Assembly: GCA_028288625.1 (NCBI GenBank)
Contig: JAQBNI010000150.1
Span: 1-64,000 of the forward strand
Length of the DNA stretch: 64,000 bases
Direction of reading: 5' to 3'
From: Bacteroidota bacterium
Lineage (GTDB): Bacteria > Bacteroidota > Bacteroidia > Chitinophagales > JADIYW01
Notes under the pieces: model-generated
Database searches by the model: none
Seen by the model: only the letters and a program-made list of their open reading frames with translations
Told to the model about the DNA's origin: nothing
Translations under genes and position numbers: made by a program
Shown: piece by piece, positions 61,674 through 64,000 of the stretch
How positions within the stretch are numbered: the stretch's first letter is position 1
Layout: each line of letters starts with the position of its first letter

Positions 61674-62182
61674 AGTTACCTAAGACATATACAGAAGATA
61701 AGCAAGCAGTAAATGTAGTTATTGAAACGCCGTATAAAAGCCGGAACAAATATGCTTACGATAAAGATACAGGCTTATATAAATTGAGAAAGGTATTGCC
61801 CGCAGGACTTGCATTTCCATGCGATATGGGCTTTATTCCAAATACAAAAGGAGGGGATGGCGATCCCCTTGATGTATTGATCTTAATGGATGAGTTGACT
61901 TTTCCCGGCTGTGTCGTCGAATCAAGATTGATTGGTATCATTAAGGCAACACAAAAAGAAAAAGGAAAAAAGGCGGAACGCAATGATCGTATCATAGGCG
62001 TGCCGGTGGAAATGGAGGATAGCACACACATTAAAGACATTTCAGACGTCAGTAAAAATAAAATTGATGCCATCATAAGTTTCTTTGAATATTATAATGC
62101 TATGGCAGATAAGAAATTCAAATTAATAGAGATTGCGGGATATAAAAGCATTGATAAGATGCTGAAGGATGCAATGAAGTAA
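61670..62182 (+). CDS. ppa: Inorganic pyrophosphatase (family I)
   Basis: A 170-aa family I soluble pyrophosphatase hydrolysing diphosphate to two phosphates. Active-site segments: ETPYKSRNKYAYDKDTG and the metal-binding signature GGDGDPLDVLIL, with KGKKAERNDRIIGVP further on. It overlaps the MscS gene by 4 bp and is probably co-transcribed with it. Confidence 0.93.
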   Translation: MKLPKTYTEDKQAVNVVIETPYKSRNKYAYDKDTGLYKLRKVLPAGLAFPCDMGFIPNTKGGDGDPLDVLILMDELTFPGCVVESRLIGIIKATQKEKGKKAERNDRIIGVPVEMEDSTHIKDISDVSKNKIDAIISFFEYYNAMADKKFKLIEIAGYKSIDKMLKDAMK

Positions 62183-62197
62183 ATTAAAATTATCATC

Positions 62198-62689
62198 ATG
62201 GAAATCATTTATAAATTATTTGGAGAAGGCAAGGATCTGAATGTCCTCCAAATGTGCATGCGTGCATTGGTTATGTTCATTTTTACATTGATCATTATTC
62301 GCATAGCAGGTCGCCGTTCGTTCGGAATGAAAATGCCTTTCGACAATATTATCACAATTCTTTTAGGAGCGATCTTAAGTCGTGCAGTAGCCGGCGCTTC
62401 TCCTTTTTTTCCAACCATAGCTGCTGCAACCCTGTTGGCGATATTACACAGAGTGTGTGCTTGGCTTGCCATGAAAAGCGACAGCTTCGGCAGGTTACTA
62501 AAAGGCAATGCGTGTGTTTTATTTAAAGACGGCAGGTTTTTATATGAGAATATGGACGCTTTCCAGGTATGTGAAAAAGATATGCTGGAAATGGTACGGA
62601 TAGATACCAATCTTCCGGATTTTGAAAAGGTGAAAGAAATATACATGGAAAGAACCGGAGAATTGGGAATTGTAAAAAAAGAGGAATGA
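62198..62689 (+). CDS. DUF421 (YetF-type) membrane protein
   Basis: A 163-aa protein with two or three N-terminal transmembrane helices (about 18-90) and a cytoplasmic domain. Family marks are MFIFTLIIIRIAGRRSFG, MPFDNIITILLGAILSRAV and KGNACVLFKDGRFLYENM. DUF421 proteins such as Bacillus YetF and YdfS are of poorly known function. The stop overlaps the next start by 4 bp. Confidence 0.88.
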   Translation: MEIIYKLFGEGKDLNVLQMCMRALVMFIFTLIIIRIAGRRSFGMKMPFDNIITILLGAILSRAVAGASPFFPTIAAATLLAILHRVCAWLAMKSDSFGRLLKGNACVLFKDGRFLYENMDAFQVCEKDMLEMVRIDTNLPDFEKVKEIYMERTGELGIVKKEE

Positions 62690-63096
62690 TGGAGAAAGCA
62701 TTGATCTGGTCGCTTCTGAACACTACATTTAGAATTTTTCAAAACGACATCTCTTTTAAGATCGGAGATGTATGTAAACCCCTGGATAAATTACTCGAAC
62801 AGTATAATAAAACAACGTGGGCGTTTATGACGGCATGGAATCCATATTGTGAATCGCTGCCGGAAAACAAAAATATGGAACGCCACCTGCAATTAAAAAA
62901 GAAACTGGATGGTTACGCAATATTTGAAGGCGAAGCCATTGGAGAAGATAAAAGTTATCCCCCTGAAAGAAGCTTTTTAATATTAGGGATCAGAAGGGAA
63001 GAAGCTTGCGTGTTAGCAGAAGAATTTCCGCAGTATGCGATTGTTGTTGGAGAAAAAAATAATGCTGCGGAATTGCTGCTGCTGAGTAATTACTAG
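62686..63096 (+). CDS. DUF3293 domain protein
   Basis: A 136-aa protein with the DUF3293 features TWAFMTAWNPYCESLPENKN and ERSFLILGIRREEACVLAEEF followed by AIVVGEKNNAAELLLL. No enzyme motif. ATG at 62686 overlaps the DUF421 stop (ATGA); a second ATG follows at 62689. Confidence 0.85.
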   Translation: MMEKALIWSLLNTTFRIFQNDISFKIGDVCKPLDKLLEQYNKTTWAFMTAWNPYCESLPENKNMERHLQLKKKLDGYAIFEGEAIGEDKSYPPERSFLILGIRREEACVLAEEFPQYAIVVGEKNNAAELLLLSNY

Positions 63097-63167
63097 ACTT
63101 AATAAAAGATTTGAATCAAGCAATAAACGTTTTTGATCTCAAAATCAAGTTTGGGGATATATTGGTG

Positions 63168-63200
63168 ATGAGTTGGTGCGCCTATGCCGCACCAACTCAT
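63168..63200. repeat. Perfect 13-bp stem hairpin
   Basis: ATGAGTTGGTGCG (63168-63180), loop CCTATGC, CGCACCAACTCAT (63188-63200). It lies between convergent genes, just before a second hairpin, with no T-run of its own. Confidence 0.8.
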
Positions 63201-63211
63201 TGGACAACGTC

Positions 63212-63240
63212 ATCCTGAACTTGATTCAGGATCTTTTTTA
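63212..63240 (+). terminator. Terminator within a GTCATCC-type unit
   Basis: ATCCTGAA (63212-63219), loop CTTGA, TTCAGGAT (63225-63232), then CTTTTTTA. It ends the MscS-ppa-DUF421-DUF3293 operon and is of the same sequence type as the dispersed repeats. Confidence 0.8.
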
Positions 63241-63252
63241 CAAAGTAGCCTT

Positions 63253-63711
63253 CTAAATCACTTCATTATTTATTTCCCTTTCCTCAGAAGCATAAGCCAT
63301 AAATGTAAACGCGCCGAAAATAACGTGCGCTGCGATCAAATGACCGAAATAATTTTTAAATGTTCTTTTAGGAGGATAAGGGTGCAGCTTTAATACTGCA
63401 TACCATATGCCAACTGCAGGAATGCCGCTAAGTCCTCCAATCAGCAAGCCATTCAGCACCGTAGGTTCAACATTAGTCTTCTTCAAGACCTGGTAATAAA
63501 CTGAAGCAAATATAATTCCAGTGGCATAATGCAACAGCCACCCGCTCTTTTCTGCATTCTTTTTTTCAACCGGCGCAACCCGATGGATCAGTTTCCCAAG
63601 CAGTTGTGGCTCTTTAAAATTTCGGTGCTGTATTTTGGAAACTGCATAGCTGAAAAGTGTCATAGCAGTAGTGCCCGCAATACCGGCTAATATAATGGGA
63701 CTAAGTTTCAT
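63253..63711 (-). CDS. Small membrane protein, unknown
   Basis: A 152-aa protein with about four transmembrane helices (4-22, 60-78, 88-108, 122-140). It begins MKLSPIILAGIAGTTAMTLF and has a conserved-looking GLLIGGLSGIPAVGIWY glycine-rich helix. It resembles DUF1440/DUF6789-type small membrane proteins, but I am not sure of the family. It overlaps the upstream gene by 11 bp and is likely co-transcribed. Confidence 0.7.
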   Translation of the reverse strand: MKLSPIILAGIAGTTAMTLFSYAVSKIQHRNFKEPQLLGKLIHRVAPVEKKNAEKSGWLLHYATGIIFASVYYQVLKKTNVEPTVLNGLLIGGLSGIPAVGIWYAVLKLHPYPPKRTFKNYFGHLIAAHVIFGAFTFMAYASEEREINNEVI

Positions 63712-64000
63712 ACGTTCCGTTTTTTACATAAACTTCCCCTTTGTAAGGATGTAAGGAGGAATGATAAGTATATCCCGCAACATGCAGGATATAATAGGTC
63801 ATAATATCGCACCAGCAGATCTCATCTTCAAATAAAGGAACTTCAGGCATCTTTCCTTTTTGCCGGCTGTTTTCTTTATCGTAATCATAATTTCCATGAT
63901 GACTTTTGCACCAGTCTTCAAACTTGGTTAACTCATTCGGATGGGAAAACACAATTTTAAAATGTGTTTCTTCTTCCACAGATTTGAGATCCTCGTTAAG
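63701..64000 (-). CDS. Hypothetical protein, cut by the window edge
   Basis: At least 99 residues; the frame stays open to base 64000 (LNEDLKSVEEETHF...), so the true start lies outside. A GTG at 63979 would give 92 aa. The visible part is soluble, with FEDWCKSHHGNYDYD, ICWCDIMTYYILHVAGYTYH and histidine/cysteine residues that could bind metal. No family is recognised. Confidence 0.6.
   Translation of the reverse strand, partial: LNEDLKSVEEETHFKIVFSHPNELTKFEDWCKSHHGNYDYDKENSRQKGKMPEVPLFEDEICWCDIMTYYILHVAGYTYHSSLHPYKGEVYVKNGTYET

Overview
The window comes from a Bacteroidota chromosome, probably a free-living gliding-type relative of Chitinophaga/Sphingobacteria. Evidence: type IX secretion (T9SS) cargo with both a CHU_C/gliding-type and a type A C-terminal signal, a PorP/SprF protein, a lipoprotein TamA-like (TamL) barrel protein, a PSP1 (RicT) gene near holB, and promoters of the Bacteroidota form TTTG-N18-20-TAnnTTTG. 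No species can be named from the sequence.

Layout. 0-14 kb: holB, then a cell-surface adhesin operon (small secreted protein, 2745-aa repeat adhesin, PorP/SprF, OmpA/TPR/PD40 protein) flanked on both sides by FNR/CRP-type boxes (TTGAT-N4-ATCAA). 14-26.6 kb: housekeeping genes (ricT, polyprenyl synthase, cation efflux, lptB-recJ, dnaB, an acyl-CoA dehydrogenase, folB) plus a Xre-RES toxin-antitoxin pair. 26.66-31.6 kb: a tRNA-Cys gene and a compact 4.84-kb integrative element inserted in its 3' end, bounded by a 15-bp direct repeat. The element carries a tyrosine integrase, an excisionase-like protein, an HTH regulator, a protein with an HUH-type Rep-like motif set, two membrane zinc-finger proteins and several tiny ORFs. 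31.6-48 kb: T9SS-sorted FG-GAP protein, tamL/TrmH-family divergent pair, a short methylmalonyl-CoA mutase small-subunit homologue, GMC oxidoreductase, RlpA, NYN-LOTUS protein and three paralogous secreted TPR proteins. 48-60.3 kb: a signalling cluster of two stand-alone receiver proteins and three large PAS histidine kinases, one fused to CheB and CheR. 60.3-64 kb: MscS channel, pyrophosphatase, DUF421, DUF3293 and two small proteins, the last cut by the window edge.

How genes work together. The adhesin is probably exported by T9SS with the adjacent PorP/SprF and OmpA proteins as dedicated partners, as with SprB/SprF. In the integrated element, integrase and excisionase would handle integration and excision, and the HUH-like protein may nick and replicate or mobilise the circle. 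The kinases lack receiver and output domains, so the adjacent CheY-like proteins are natural phosphoryl acceptors.

The strongest candidates for something little described are the mini-element with its HUH-like protein, its replacement of the tRNA's 3' end and terminator, and the FNR-box pair around the adhesin operon. Intergenic regions also carry two homologous families of short inverted-repeat elements.
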